From contig NZ_OY760905.1 in NCBI RefSeq assembly GCF_963664135.1, positions 1,488,001 to 1,552,000 on the forward strand: a stretch of 64,000 nt of DNA, in the 5' to 3' direction. Below, one piece after another: positions 52,672 to 60,659 of this stretch. Numbering within the stretch: the first letter of the stretch is position 1; the number at the start of each line of letters is the position of its first letter. The notes under the pieces were generated by a model. That model was given only the letters and a program-made list of their open reading frames with translations. It had not been told where the DNA came from and searched no databases. Source of the stretch: an uncultured Acetobacterium sp. (GTDB lineage: Bacteria > Bacillota > Clostridia > Eubacteriales > Eubacteriaceae). The translations under genes were made by a program, and so were the position numbers.

Positions 52672-54390
52672 TTATTTTTTCCAGGGAATAACCACATAAT
52701 TTCCTTTGGTATCTTCGGCGATTCGCTTTATCCATTTTTCTTCGTTATTGGCACGAGCCCGCAAAAACGGATCTTTGGTGTCGGTGGCCAATAGGCTGGC
52801 GTTCATTACCCACCATTTATTCATAATACCAGCACGCTTTAAATCGGCTTCTAAGCGAAGTGCTTCAAAAACCGGAGTAGCTTCTGGCAATGCCACAATA
52901 ACAACTTCTGTTTCGGCCTGATTTTGTAGACGTGGCAACAGATTGACAACAGAATCGGGAATATCAGCATTGGATCGTTGCATTTCTTTATGATAGCTTT
53001 CTGTGGAGTTAAGCAGTAGCAAGGTATGGCCAGTTGGGGCCGTATCAATCACGACTACTCCATCTTCAGCTTTTTCGACCTGTTCAGCAAAGGCTCTGAA
53101 TACGGCAATTTCCTGGGTACAGGGAGATTCCAGATCTTCGATAATATAATCGATGTCATTCTGACTCATATTAGCGGCTCTTGCTTTACCGAGAACTTCT
53201 TCCCGATATTTCTGCAATTCTTCGGCTTCATCAATATTACTGACAGTGATATTTTCGCCACCCATGGTTGATGCACTGATATGACCTGCTGGATCGGTGG
53301 TGGTCAGAAAAACTTTTTTCCCCATTTCTGAAAGCCCCAGTGCTATTGCGGCTGCAATCGTTGTTTTGCCAACGCCGCCTTTACCCATGGTGAAGATAAC
53401 TTTTTTGTTTGAATCATACAAATCTTTCACCAGTTTTTCTAAACCGGGCAAGTCGCTGATTTCTTTAACTTTTTCCACTTCAAGCACATCATCTTCAGTA
53501 AATAAACGGCGAATGTTGTCTACCCCGGCAATGTTATAGGCACGCAACGGCAAGGTATAAATGTCCAGCGTTTTTAAACTGTTAGGGATTTTGCTGACCG
53601 CATCTTTTTGTTTGCTATAGAAAGCTGTCGCAATTTCATCGGTTTTGTCAAAATTCTCCAAGGCACCGTTGATAATCAGAATTTGATTTTCAACCCCAAT
53701 TTCTTTTAATTCTTTAGACGCCCTGGCTGCTTCTGCCAGTGGCGAAGGCTCCGGACGGGAAACCAGAATCAAGGTGGTCATATCGCCATCAGATAAGGTT
53801 CGCACTGCTTTTTCATACATTTTTTTTTGCTCAGTTAAACCGGACAACTGCCCCAGACAGGAAGCGCCGTGAGTACTTTCATCGATAAAGCTGTCCCAAG
53901 CTGACGGTAATTGCAGCATTCTCAGCGTATGGCCGGTAGGGGCGGTGTCAAAGATAATATAATCATAATCGTTGCTCATTTTTTCATCAGTGATAAATCG
54001 GGAAAATTCGTTAAAAGCAGCAATCTCAACCGTACATGAACCAGCCAGTTGTTCTTCCATGCTGGCGATGGCCACATCTGGTAGTTTTCCGCGATATGGG
54101 CCAACTACGGATTCCTTATATTCTTCAGCCGCTTGAATCGGATCCAGGTTGGCAACCACTAAATTTGGAACGTTTTTAATGGGAACCCCTTGTCCGGTTA
54201 ATTCAGTTTCGAATACATCCTGCAAATTTGAAGCTGGGTCAGTGCTGACAAGAAATACTTTCTTTCCTTGATCAGCCAGACTAACTGCCGTTGCACAGGC
54301 GGTGGAGGTTTTACCCACACCACCTTTACCGGTGTAGAATAAATATTTAGTTAAGTTAACATTTTCGGGTGTAAAATTTTTGTACATCAT
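52672..54390 (-). CDS. arsA: Arsenite-activated ATPase ArsA, two-domain
   Basis: 572 aa with two homologous ATPase halves, each with the P-loop GKGGVGKT (about 21-28 and 336-343) and the DTAPTGHTL signature (148 onward and again in the second half). The three As(III)-binding cysteines of E. coli ArsA have matches at C119 (GSCTVE), C178 (ASCLGQ) and C424 (SPCTQE). In known systems ArsA powers ArsB, but no ArsB, Acr3 or ArsD is encoded in this window. Promoter with triple 16-bp repeats upstream. Confidence 0.95.
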   Translation of the reverse strand: MMYKNFTPENVNLTKYLFYTGKGGVGKTSTACATAVSLADQGKKVFLVSTDPASNLQDVFETELTGQGVPIKNVPNLVVANLDPIQAAEEYKESVVGPYRGKLPDVAIASMEEQLAGSCTVEIAAFNEFSRFITDEKMSNDYDYIIFDTAPTGHTLRMLQLPSAWDSFIDESTHGASCLGQLSGLTEQKKMYEKAVRTLSDGDMTTLILVSRPEPSPLAEAARASKELKEIGVENQILIINGALENFDKTDEIATAFYSKQKDAVSKIPNSLKTLDIYTLPLRAYNIAGVDNIRRLFTEDDVLEVEKVKEISDLPGLEKLVKDLYDSNKKVIFTMGKGGVGKTTIAAAIALGLSEMGKKVFLTTTDPAGHISASTMGGENITVSNIDEAEELQKYREEVLGKARAANMSQNDIDYIIEDLESPCTQEIAVFRAFAEQVEKAEDGVVVIDTAPTGHTLLLLNSTESYHKEMQRSNADIPDSVVNLLPRLQNQAETEVVIVALPEATPVFEALRLEADLKRAGIMNKWWVMNASLLATDTKDPFLRARANNEEKWIKRIAEDTKGNYVVIPWKK

Positions 54391-54416
54391 GGACCTTCTT
54401 TCTTATATGATCGCAA

Positions 54417-54467
54417 ATTCATATGTCTTGATATTCATATGATAACTCTTTCATACGATCATGTCAA
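54417..54467 (-). promoter_or_regulatory. arsA promoter with three 16-bp-spaced operator repeats
   Basis: Minus strand TTGACA (54467-54462), 17-nt spacer, TATCAT (54444-54439). Read on the plus strand, ATTCATATG (54417), ATTCATATG (54433) and TTTCATACG (54449) are direct repeats exactly 16 bp apart; two overlap the spacer and -10. The same pattern stands in the lpd promoter. Confidence 0.75.
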
Positions 54468-54512
54468 GTGTTTTTCCATCATTTTATAAGGTTTTTTTAT
54501 AATCTCATTTTA

Positions 54513-55898
54513 TTATAATCTTAATGAAACTTTATTGATTGATTTCCCATGTACATCATGAAGTGCTTCCATAATCGCTTCGGACAGGGTCGGGTGGGGA
54601 TGGATCACCTCCCCAAGCACTTCAGCCGTTAAACCAAGGTGTACTGCCATGGTTAACTCTGCCAGCAGGTCCGTCGCCTCAGGTCCAACAATCGAAGCTC
54701 CGATCACCACATCTTTTTCATCCACAATGATTTTAACCTGCCCCTGGATTTTCCCGATGATTTGGGCTTTTCCCAATGCTCTAAAATCATAACTGCCGGT
54801 TTTATAAAGAATTCCTTCTTCCTGGGCTTCTTTCTCGGTTACTCCAACGGCAGCGACCTGGGGATCAGTGTACACACATCTGGGGATCGCTTTATGAACC
54901 GCTGTTTTAGTTTTCCCCAACATATTTTCGGCGGCAATAATCCCTTCTTTGGATGCGACGTGCGCCAAAAACGGGGTGTTAATAAGATCACCAACAGCAT
55001 AAATTCCTTTGACACTGGTTTCCAGAAACTCATCGACTTCAATATGACCCTGATGATCTATTTCAATTCCGACGGCTTCCAGGTTAAGTCCTTTTGAATA
55101 GCTGGTTCGGCCAATGGAAAGCATCATCATTTCAGCTTCTAAAATTTTGCCATCGGTCAGTGTCACTACGACCCCTGAGTTCTGAACACACACATCAATA
55201 ACGACATTTGATGTCACTACCTTTATTTTTTCCCGTTTAAATTGTCGTAGTAGTTGTTTAGCAACATCCTCGTCCTCGGAACTCAAAATCTGATCGGCCA
55301 TTTCCACGATTGTTATCTGTGTCCCCATCCGTCTAAAAAATTGTCCCAATTCGCACCCGATCACGCCGCCGCCAACAACGATCATCGATTTGGGCGGTGC
55401 TTTTAAATCCAATGCTTCGGTGCTGGTAATCACTTTTTCTCCATCATAATGAAACATATCTGGACAGACGGGCACAGAACCAGTTGCTAATAGAATTCTA
55501 TCACTAACCAATTTTTCTATGTTGCCATCACCATGTCGAACTTCAACCGTTTTTGAATCGATCAGTTTGCCGATACCGCGGACCAAATTCACACGGTTCG
55601 ACTCAAAAAGAAATTCAATTCCCTTAACTAATCCGGATACCACCTTATCTTTTCGTTCAATTATTTGCTTTAAATCGGCGGTCGTATGATTATTAAAAAC
55701 TCCAAACTTTTCGGCTTCCAATGAGGTGACCAAAACATCTGACGAAGCCAGCAAAGCCTTAGTCGGAATACAACCAATATTTAGGCAGGTTCCGCCAACC
55801 TCATTTTTCTCTACAACAGTCACTTCTGCACCTAATTTAGCGGCCATAATGGCGGCCTCATACCCCCCCGGGCCAGCACCGACAATAGTAATTTTCAT
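54513..55898 (-). CDS. lpdA: Dihydrolipoamide dehydrogenase
   Basis: 461 aa FAD disulfide reductase. FAD motif IVGAGPGGYEAAIMAAKLG, redox pair GGTCLNIGCIPTK, NAD motif IVVGGGVIGCELGQFF and the active-site HPHPTLSE near the C-terminus are all intact. It reoxidises a dihydrolipoyl protein with NAD+ (or the reverse). No pyruvate or glycine-cleavage genes are near; the only lipoyl protein in the window is the DGC-GcvH fusion at 58946. It shares its promoter pattern with arsA. Confidence 0.94.
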   Translation of the reverse strand: MKITIVGAGPGGYEAAIMAAKLGAEVTVVEKNEVGGTCLNIGCIPTKALLASSDVLVTSLEAEKFGVFNNHTTADLKQIIERKDKVVSGLVKGIEFLFESNRVNLVRGIGKLIDSKTVEVRHGDGNIEKLVSDRILLATGSVPVCPDMFHYDGEKVITSTEALDLKAPPKSMIVVGGGVIGCELGQFFRRMGTQITIVEMADQILSSEDEDVAKQLLRQFKREKIKVVTSNVVIDVCVQNSGVVVTLTDGKILEAEMMMLSIGRTSYSKGLNLEAVGIEIDHQGHIEVDEFLETSVKGIYAVGDLINTPFLAHVASKEGIIAAENMLGKTKTAVHKAIPRCVYTDPQVAAVGVTEKEAQEEGILYKTGSYDFRALGKAQIIGKIQGQVKIIVDEKDVVIGASIVGPEATDLLAELTMAVHLGLTAEVLGEVIHPHPTLSEAIMEALHDVHGKSINKVSLRL

Positions 55899-55951
55899 TT
55901 TTACTCCCTTTTCATATGATAAGCGTACGCATATCGTTCAAATAAACATCT

Positions 55952-56002
55952 GTTCACATGATTGTTCATTCATACGATATCGTGTTCGTATGAATTTGTC
56001 AA
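55952..56002 (-). promoter_or_regulatory. lpd promoter with three 16-bp-spaced operator repeats
   Basis: Minus strand TTGACA (56002-55997), 17-nt spacer, TATCGT (55979-55974). Plus strand GTTCACATG (55952), ATTCATACG (55968) and GTTCGTATG (55984) have an exact 16-bp period. The last two also form a perfect 10+10 inverted repeat, ATTCATACGA-N8-TCGTATGAAT. Confidence 0.75.
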
Positions 56003-56081
56003 CTGTAATTTTTTATCACTTTTTTAATTCTATTTGTAACATCTGAATTTTTATCAACCCAAATTCTACCTGTTAATTTTA

Positions 56082-56110
56082 TTGACGGATTTATTTTTAG
56101 CGTCTATGAT
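56082..56110 (+). promoter_or_regulatory. Sigma-A promoter of the cysteine desulfurase gene
   Basis: TTGACG, 17 nt, TATGAT. The leader of about 220 nt contains the structured element D2. Confidence 0.65.
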
Positions 56111-56181
56111 AAAAGAACAACTAAGCATATTATTATTTGATTATTGATACTTGCGAAACTCATAAACGACGAACAATAGTT

Positions 56182-56290
56182 GCTTTATGTTCAGTTTCCA
56201 CAAACAATTTTGTAACGTGTAGGCGAACAGTTCATCGAACTGTCCGCCGTACAGTGTAAAAATTGTTTCGTGCGAAACCGGACACAAAGC
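56182..56290. repeat. Family D long-stem structured element, copy D2
   Basis: The outer stem (56182-56201 with 56270-56290) encloses one hairpin (56205-56264) that differs from HP3 of D1 in only a few places. ACAGTT/AACTGT replaces ACAGTC/GACTGT, a compensatory change. HP1 and HP2 of D1 are missing. It lies within the predicted leader of the cysteine desulfurase gene. Confidence 0.75.
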
Positions 56291-56340
56291 TCACCGAACT
56301 TTCGCAATTACCTATTATTTGATTATAGAAGGAGACGTTC

Positions 56341-57492
56341 ATGGATATTTATTTAGATAATGCCGCAACCACTTTTCCTAAACCATTAGCTGTTCCGGAA
56401 GCGATTTACGATTATATTGTTAATAATGGCGGGACTTCCGGCCGCGGTTCCTACGAAAAAGCAATTTTGGCGGATGGTCTTGTCTATCAGACCCGAAAAA
56501 GTCTGGCCAAACTTTTTAACCATGCTGATCCCAAAACGGTGGTCTTCACCGCTTCTGTTACCGAATCTTTAAACCTGGCCCTTCAGGGTATTTTAAAACC
56601 CGGCGATCACGTGGTCACCAGCGCTTTGGAACACAACGCCGTTTGGCGATGTTTAAAAACGCTGGAGCGGGATCTGGGCATTTCCATTTCCATCGTCCCA
56701 GCCACCGCCCAGGGCGAAACAGATATCAGGGATGTGGCAGCTGCTTTAACTCCAGATACAAAAATGATTGTCTTCACCCATGCGTCCAATGTCTTGGGTA
56801 CCATTCAACCAATTGACGCGATTGGAGCATTAGCTCGGGAAAAAGGCGTTCTTTTTCTGGTGGATGCCGCCCAGACGGCCGGGGTTGTTCCGATTGATGT
56901 CCAGGCTCAGCATATTGATCTGCTGGCCTTTACCGGTCATAAAAGCCTGTTAGGACCGATGGGTACCGGCGGATTGATCGTGAATTGCGATGTGGATATC
57001 CATCCCCTCATCTCTGGCGGCACCGGCGGTGACTCAGCCTATGAATACCAGCCGGATTATTATCCCAACCATTTGGAGGCCGGCACCATGAATGTCAGTG
57101 GCATTATCGGTCTGGGCGCTGCGCTGGCGTTTTTAAAAACCGAAGGGCTGGAAGCGATCCGTTCCAAAGAAGATACCCTGATGGACTATGCCCTAACTGC
57201 TTTAGCCACCGTTCCCGGAATTGAACTTTACGGCCCTCAGGATTCTTCCAAAAGTGTTGGCGTCATTCCGTTTAACATTGATGGACAGATCCCGGAAGAA
57301 ATCGCTTATTTCTTGGATCAGGAATGTCATGTGATGATCCGAGCTGGTTTGCATTGTGCCCCCAGTGCTCATCGTCTGATTGGTACAGTTACCCGGGGTA
57401 CCTGTCGTATCGGCATCGGCTATTTTAATGAGTACGCTCATATTGATGCTCTGGTCAATGGCTTAAAATCATATTTAAAGGAGAATGACTAA
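56341..57492 (+). CDS. Cysteine desulfurase family protein (EF2568-like)
   Basis: 383 aa class V aminotransferase fold with PLP lysine in FTGHKSLLGPMGTGG and the catalytic-loop cysteine in RAGLHCAPSAHR. It frees sulfur (or selenium) from cysteine for cofactor assembly. The C-terminal GTCRIGIGYFNE is typical of the EF2568 subgroup, which occurs beside molybdenum-hydroxylase genes; the two XdhC genes fit that link. ATG behind AAGGAG. The stop overlaps the next start (TAATG). Confidence 0.9.
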   Translation: MDIYLDNAATTFPKPLAVPEAIYDYIVNNGGTSGRGSYEKAILADGLVYQTRKSLAKLFNHADPKTVVFTASVTESLNLALQGILKPGDHVVTSALEHNAVWRCLKTLERDLGISISIVPATAQGETDIRDVAAALTPDTKMIVFTHASNVLGTIQPIDAIGALAREKGVLFLVDAAQTAGVVPIDVQAQHIDLLAFTGHKSLLGPMGTGGLIVNCDVDIHPLISGGTGGDSAYEYQPDYYPNHLEAGTMNVSGIIGLGAALAFLKTEGLEAIRSKEDTLMDYALTALATVPGIELYGPQDSSKSVGVIPFNIDGQIPEEIAYFLDQECHVMIRAGLHCAPSAHRLIGTVTRGTCRIGIGYFNEYAHIDALVNGLKSYLKEND

Positions 57493-58037
57493 TGTATTTA
57501 CCTTCAATCAGTCTTGTTTATATCAAACCCTGCACCACCGGTGGTGGCCGAATTAAGTTTCGGGCTAAACTGACTCACCCGGTTCCTGAAGTCATGCCCT
57601 ATTTGAATACTGTGATTAAGACCGGCCTTTACATTCCTTCAGCAAAGACGTTTACCTACAAAATTGGTAGCCACATCATCAACATTGCCAATGATCGTCT
57701 CACCTGCACCCAATTAACGAATGAATCTCAGTGTTACGAAATGATCGATCACATTCATGAGCTCATCAATGAGACCTGGGAAAACCGGGCTAACATCACA
57801 CCCAACGAGGAAACCCGGGAACGCCCCAGTGCCATTCAACTTTATAAACTGCTGCCGAAAAAGGTTGGCTGTAAGGTCTGTGGCCAGGGTTCCTGTATGG
57901 CTTTTGCATCTAAATTGATCTTAGGCACCTGTCGACTTCATCAGTGCACCCTCATGAAAGAAGAAGAATATGCACCCAATTATTTAAGCCTGGAAGCCCA
58001 TCTTCAATTGCTTGGGTATGAAACCGACGAAGCGTGA
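57492..58037 (+). CDS. Iron-sulfur protein with C-terminal PF04060-type cluster
   Basis: 181 aa. The N-terminal about 100 residues (FRAKLTHPVPEVMPYLNTVI, AKTFTYKIGSHIINIANDRL) form a domain I cannot name. The C-terminus has KVGCKVCGQGSCMAF...CRLHQC, the 4Fe-4S pattern of PF04060. It is coupled to the cysteine desulfurase by a one-base overlap, so it may receive its sulfur or be a scaffold or redox partner. Function not known. Confidence 0.78.
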   Translation: MYLPSISLVYIKPCTTGGGRIKFRAKLTHPVPEVMPYLNTVIKTGLYIPSAKTFTYKIGSHIINIANDRLTCTQLTNESQCYEMIDHIHELINETWENRANITPNEETRERPSAIQLYKLLPKKVGCKVCGQGSCMAFASKLILGTCRLHQCTLMKEEEYAPNYLSLEAHLQLLGYETDEA

Positions 58038-58063
58038 TTGTTTTTTTAATTTAAATTTATAAT

Positions 58064-58106
58064 AAAAAGTCATATCAACTCAGTATTTGAGACGATATGA
58101 CTTTTT
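58064..58106 (+). terminator. Terminator between convergent units
   Basis: AAAAAGTCATATC / GATATGACTTTTT, 13-bp stem with T run on the plus strand; a run of A on the other side could serve the minus strand too. Confidence 0.88.
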
Positions 58107-58149
58107 CTCGTTTAATTTCGATAAAACAAATATTTTTTAACACTGCTAA

Positions 58150-58551
58150 TTATGATGAAATCCCATCATAGATTTCACACGTTTTTTCTGCTGTTTGCTT
58201 GACGAATTCAAGATGTTCCGCTGTCAGATTTCGGGTCGACAACGGTTTTTCAAGTGCTTTATCTTCCCCAATAATTTCTGATATATCAATGCTTCCGGCG
58301 ACAGCATTACTGTATTTTTCAATGGCCCGTTTGGCACAGCATTTTGAACAGCCATCAATGGAAATGGTCGGGTATTTCTCTGCAAATTCCCGTTCACCGC
58401 CATCTCCGGCAATAAAAAGAGGCAAACATAAGGAAGTCGTCATCCCGGGGCGGAGTTCTTCCAACATTTTCCGCACCACCAAACGGGAAATTGTTCCCCC
58501 TAAGCATTCTTCTCCACTGCATCCAATAACCCCAATTTTATTCACGATCAT
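58150..58551 (-). CDS. DGC-domain (putative zinc-binding) protein
   Basis: 133 aa. Conserved Cys in GCSGEECLGG, a single Cys in SLCLPLF and DGCSKCCAKRAIEKY define the DGC family, thought to bind a metal. The gene starts right behind the stop of the next DGC gene, and the three DGC genes stand in a row. Last gene of the operon that starts at 60475. The CC pair could bind As(III); that is only inference. Confidence 0.83.
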   Translation of the reverse strand: MIVNKIGVIGCSGEECLGGTISRLVVRKMLEELRPGMTTSLCLPLFIAGDGGEREFAEKYPTISIDGCSKCCAKRAIEKYSNAVAGSIDISEIIGEDKALEKPLSTRNLTAEHLEFVKQTAEKTCEIYDGISS

Positions 58552-58953
58552 TTATCTCACCTCTTCTTGCATTTCAATGACTGTTTTTGCTAAAACATCC
58601 GAGAGTTCTTCGGCAAATTTCCAGCCATCCGCTGTCAAATAAGTGCCAGTGCCGTGTTCTTCGCCGCGATGAGGTTTCATGAAATCGGGAACTTTATAAC
58701 TGTGATCGACTTCTCCACCGGCTGCTTCCACACTTTTTTTGGCACAGTACTTTGGACATCCATCCATCGTAATACAGGGTTGCCCTTTTATCTTGGCAAC
58801 TACTTCATCATCCCCTGTCACGACATGCGCCAGACAGAGTGTTTCTGATTCATTGGGACATTTCTCCTGGGTTACCATCAGCACGGATTCTCTGGCTAAT
58901 AAGCCTAATACTTTACCAATACCACTGCAGGGAATTACTTTTATTTTAGACAT
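58552..58953 (-). CDS. DGC-domain (putative zinc-binding) protein
   Basis: 133 aa; PCSGIGKVLGLLARES, a Cys in EKCPNE, TLCLAHV and DGCPKYCAKKSVEAAG. It is the same length as its neighbour at 58150, so the two are likely paralogues by tandem duplication. The start overlaps the DGC-GcvH fusion by 8 nt. Metal binding is inferred from the family. Confidence 0.83.
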   Translation of the reverse strand: MSKIKVIPCSGIGKVLGLLARESVLMVTQEKCPNESETLCLAHVVTGDDEVVAKIKGQPCITMDGCPKYCAKKSVEAAGGEVDHSYKVPDFMKPHRGEEHGTGTYLTADGWKFAEELSDVLAKTVIEMQEEVR

Positions 58954-59794
58954 CTACTTCTGCTACCTTTCGTTGTAAAAATTCAAAATAGGCCGGGCAA
59001 TCGTGGAGAAGATCTTGATCTTCTTCGAAATCACTGAGGCGTACTTCCACTAACCAGCCCTTTTCATAGGGGCTTTCGTTAACCTGTTCCGGGGTGTCAC
59101 TTAACCCGGTATTAACCGCAACCACAATGCCAGATACTGGTGAAATAATCTCAAATACAGCTTTGCTGGATTCGATGCTGCCTAAATCGTCAAATTGTTC
59201 GAATGCGTCGCCGATTTCCGGTGGATCCACATAAAGAATATCGGACAGATTCTGCTGTACATAATCACTGACGCCGATTCTGGCCAACTTACCGGACACC
59301 GTCACCCAACAGTCATTTTCGTTGAAAAAATAATTAGCTGTTGGCACCTTGAAAATAAACTTGCCGTGAGAAAAGGTATTATAATCGATGGATTCCGGTG
59401 CAATAAATTCCGACTCGGCTTGATCAATCGCTGAGCTGTTTATTTTTTCCAGCACGGCCTGAACCACGGCCTGTGTTTCCGAATCTTCCCGAATTTCTAC
59501 CCCCAGCTTGATATCCAACGCTTTGGCCACCTCGCTGACATTGACTTTATCTTTAATGGCAAGTCCCAAATCTCCGGCCAGTTTGCTGGCACAGCGGGTG
59601 TTGCAACCATCAATAACAGTTAACGCTCCAGCTTCCAGGGCTTTTTCGTAACGGCTTTTGTTCTGATTTAATAAAACCGGACAAATCAGCTCCACGTCTT
59701 CCGACTGGGTCAGTTGCAGAGCTACCTGACGGGACAGATCTCCGGCGCATTTATCCAAACCATTACATGGTAATACACAAATTATCTCACTCAT
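58946..59794 (-). CDS. DGC domain fused to a GcvH-like lipoyl domain
   Basis: 282 aa. The DGC domain (about 1-75: PCNGLDKCAGDL, ELICPVLL, DGCNTRCASKLAG) is followed by a linker and a GcvH-like domain (about 140-280). The lipoyl lysine is K211 in GSIESSKAVFEI, with GVSDYVQQNLSDILYVDPP before it as in GcvH. This joins a cysteine-rich metal domain with a swinging dithiol arm. LpdA encoded at 54513 could recycle the lipoyl group. No other glycine-cleavage gene is present. Overlaps ferredoxin gene by 8 nt. Confidence 0.85.
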   Translation of the reverse strand: MSEIICVLPCNGLDKCAGDLSRQVALQLTQSEDVELICPVLLNQNKSRYEKALEAGALTVIDGCNTRCASKLAGDLGLAIKDKVNVSEVAKALDIKLGVEIREDSETQAVVQAVLEKINSSAIDQAESEFIAPESIDYNTFSHGKFIFKVPTANYFFNENDCWVTVSGKLARIGVSDYVQQNLSDILYVDPPEIGDAFEQFDDLGSIESSKAVFEIISPVSGIVVAVNTGLSDTPEQVNESPYEKGWLVEVRLSDFEEDQDLLHDCPAYFEFLQRKVAEVDV

Positions 59795-60101
59795 TGGCTT
59801 CGACCTCTTTTTCTGCTGCTTTTTCTGCTTTACGGATGGCTTTGATCATCCTGGTCGTTTCCGTTTTATCAGGAAAAGTGATCGCATCCGGTCCGCAGGT
59901 TTTACTGCAGGCACGGCAGAAAACGACGCAATTATTGGGGTTTTTAACTTTTAGTTTTGGTTTGGCGTTTTCGTCCACTTCAAAAACCTGATGGGGACAA
60001 AATTCAACGCAATCCATACAATCATTGCATTTTGAAAAATCGATTCGGGGAGACCAATCAATCCGATCCCGTTCGACGCCCATAAAAGTTGATTCACTCA
60101 T
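59787..60101 (-). CDS. Ferredoxin-like 2[4Fe-4S] protein
   Basis: 104 aa; the first cluster motif is CNDCMDCVEFCP, and the second is CVVFCRACSKTCGP with slightly altered spacing. The C-terminal helix is rich in Lys/Glu. It could carry electrons between the HdrA-like protein and the lipoyl or LpdA parts of the system. Two nt separate it from the HdrA-like gene. Confidence 0.83.
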   Translation of the reverse strand: MSESTFMGVERDRIDWSPRIDFSKCNDCMDCVEFCPHQVFEVDENAKPKLKVKNPNNCVVFCRACSKTCGPDAITFPDKTETTRMIKAIRKAEKAAEKEVEANE

Positions 60102-60103
60102 GA

Positions 60104-60475
60104 CTATACCTCATATCCCATTTCTTCCAGCTTATTTTCGACCACTTCGAAAGCTTGTTCATTGGTCATATCCCGGATGTCGAGCATCACGGCATCTTCT
60201 TCAATGTTAAGCCCCGCTTCTTTAAACGCATCTTTAAACATCTTACGCTGCATGTTAGGCGCACAGGCACCAATAATTAGTTTTCGATGAGACTTTAAAA
60301 AATCGGCTAAAAAACGATCCCCATCTTCCTCGCAAAGCTGCGGATGAATAAAGGCATATTCAACCGGCAGTTCGACCCGAACCTGATTGATAAAATCCCA
60401 AATATCCATGGCTTGAAATCCCGGACATTTTCCAGTACAGACACACATAATAAAACCTGGTAATTCCTGACTCAT
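60104..60475 (-). CDS. HdrA N-terminal-like iron-sulfur protein
   Basis: 123 aa; FIMCVCTGKCPGFQAMD, a Cys in IHPQLCEEDG and LIIGACAPNMQRKMFKDAFK resemble the N-terminal domain of heterodisulfide reductase subunit A, standing alone without the FAD part. It would bind a 4Fe-4S cluster. First gene of the operon, behind GAGGTG and a consensus sigma-A promoter. A similar link of Hdr-like and lipoate-binding proteins is known from the sHdr sulfur-oxidation pathway, but the present set is different. Confidence 0.72.
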   Translation of the reverse strand: MSQELPGFIMCVCTGKCPGFQAMDIWDFINQVRVELPVEYAFIHPQLCEEDGDRFLADFLKSHRKLIIGACAPNMQRKMFKDAFKEAGLNIEEDAVMLDIRDMTNEQAFEVVENKLEEMGYEV

Positions 60476-60507
60476 TTCTTACACCTCGTTTTACAATATA
60501 ATTATTT

Positions 60508-60552
60508 CCTTATGAATAAGGTCATTATACGCCTCTCGTTTAGGAGTGTCAA
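60508..60552 (-). promoter_or_regulatory. Consensus sigma-A promoter with start-site operator
   Basis: Minus strand TTGACA (60552-60547), 17 nt, TATAAT (60529-60524): a perfect consensus. CCTTAT-GA-ATAAGG (60508-60521), a perfect palindrome, covers the start site. This points to strong expression under tight repression, plausibly by ArsR. Confidence 0.85.
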
Positions 60553-60659
60553 GAGTAAATCATCACATGAAATTTTTAAATTTAACATAACTTATCTCGT
60601 TCCCATTTTTTGATTATGTTAAGATTATAGTCAAATCTTAATTGACAGGAGTTTAAACT

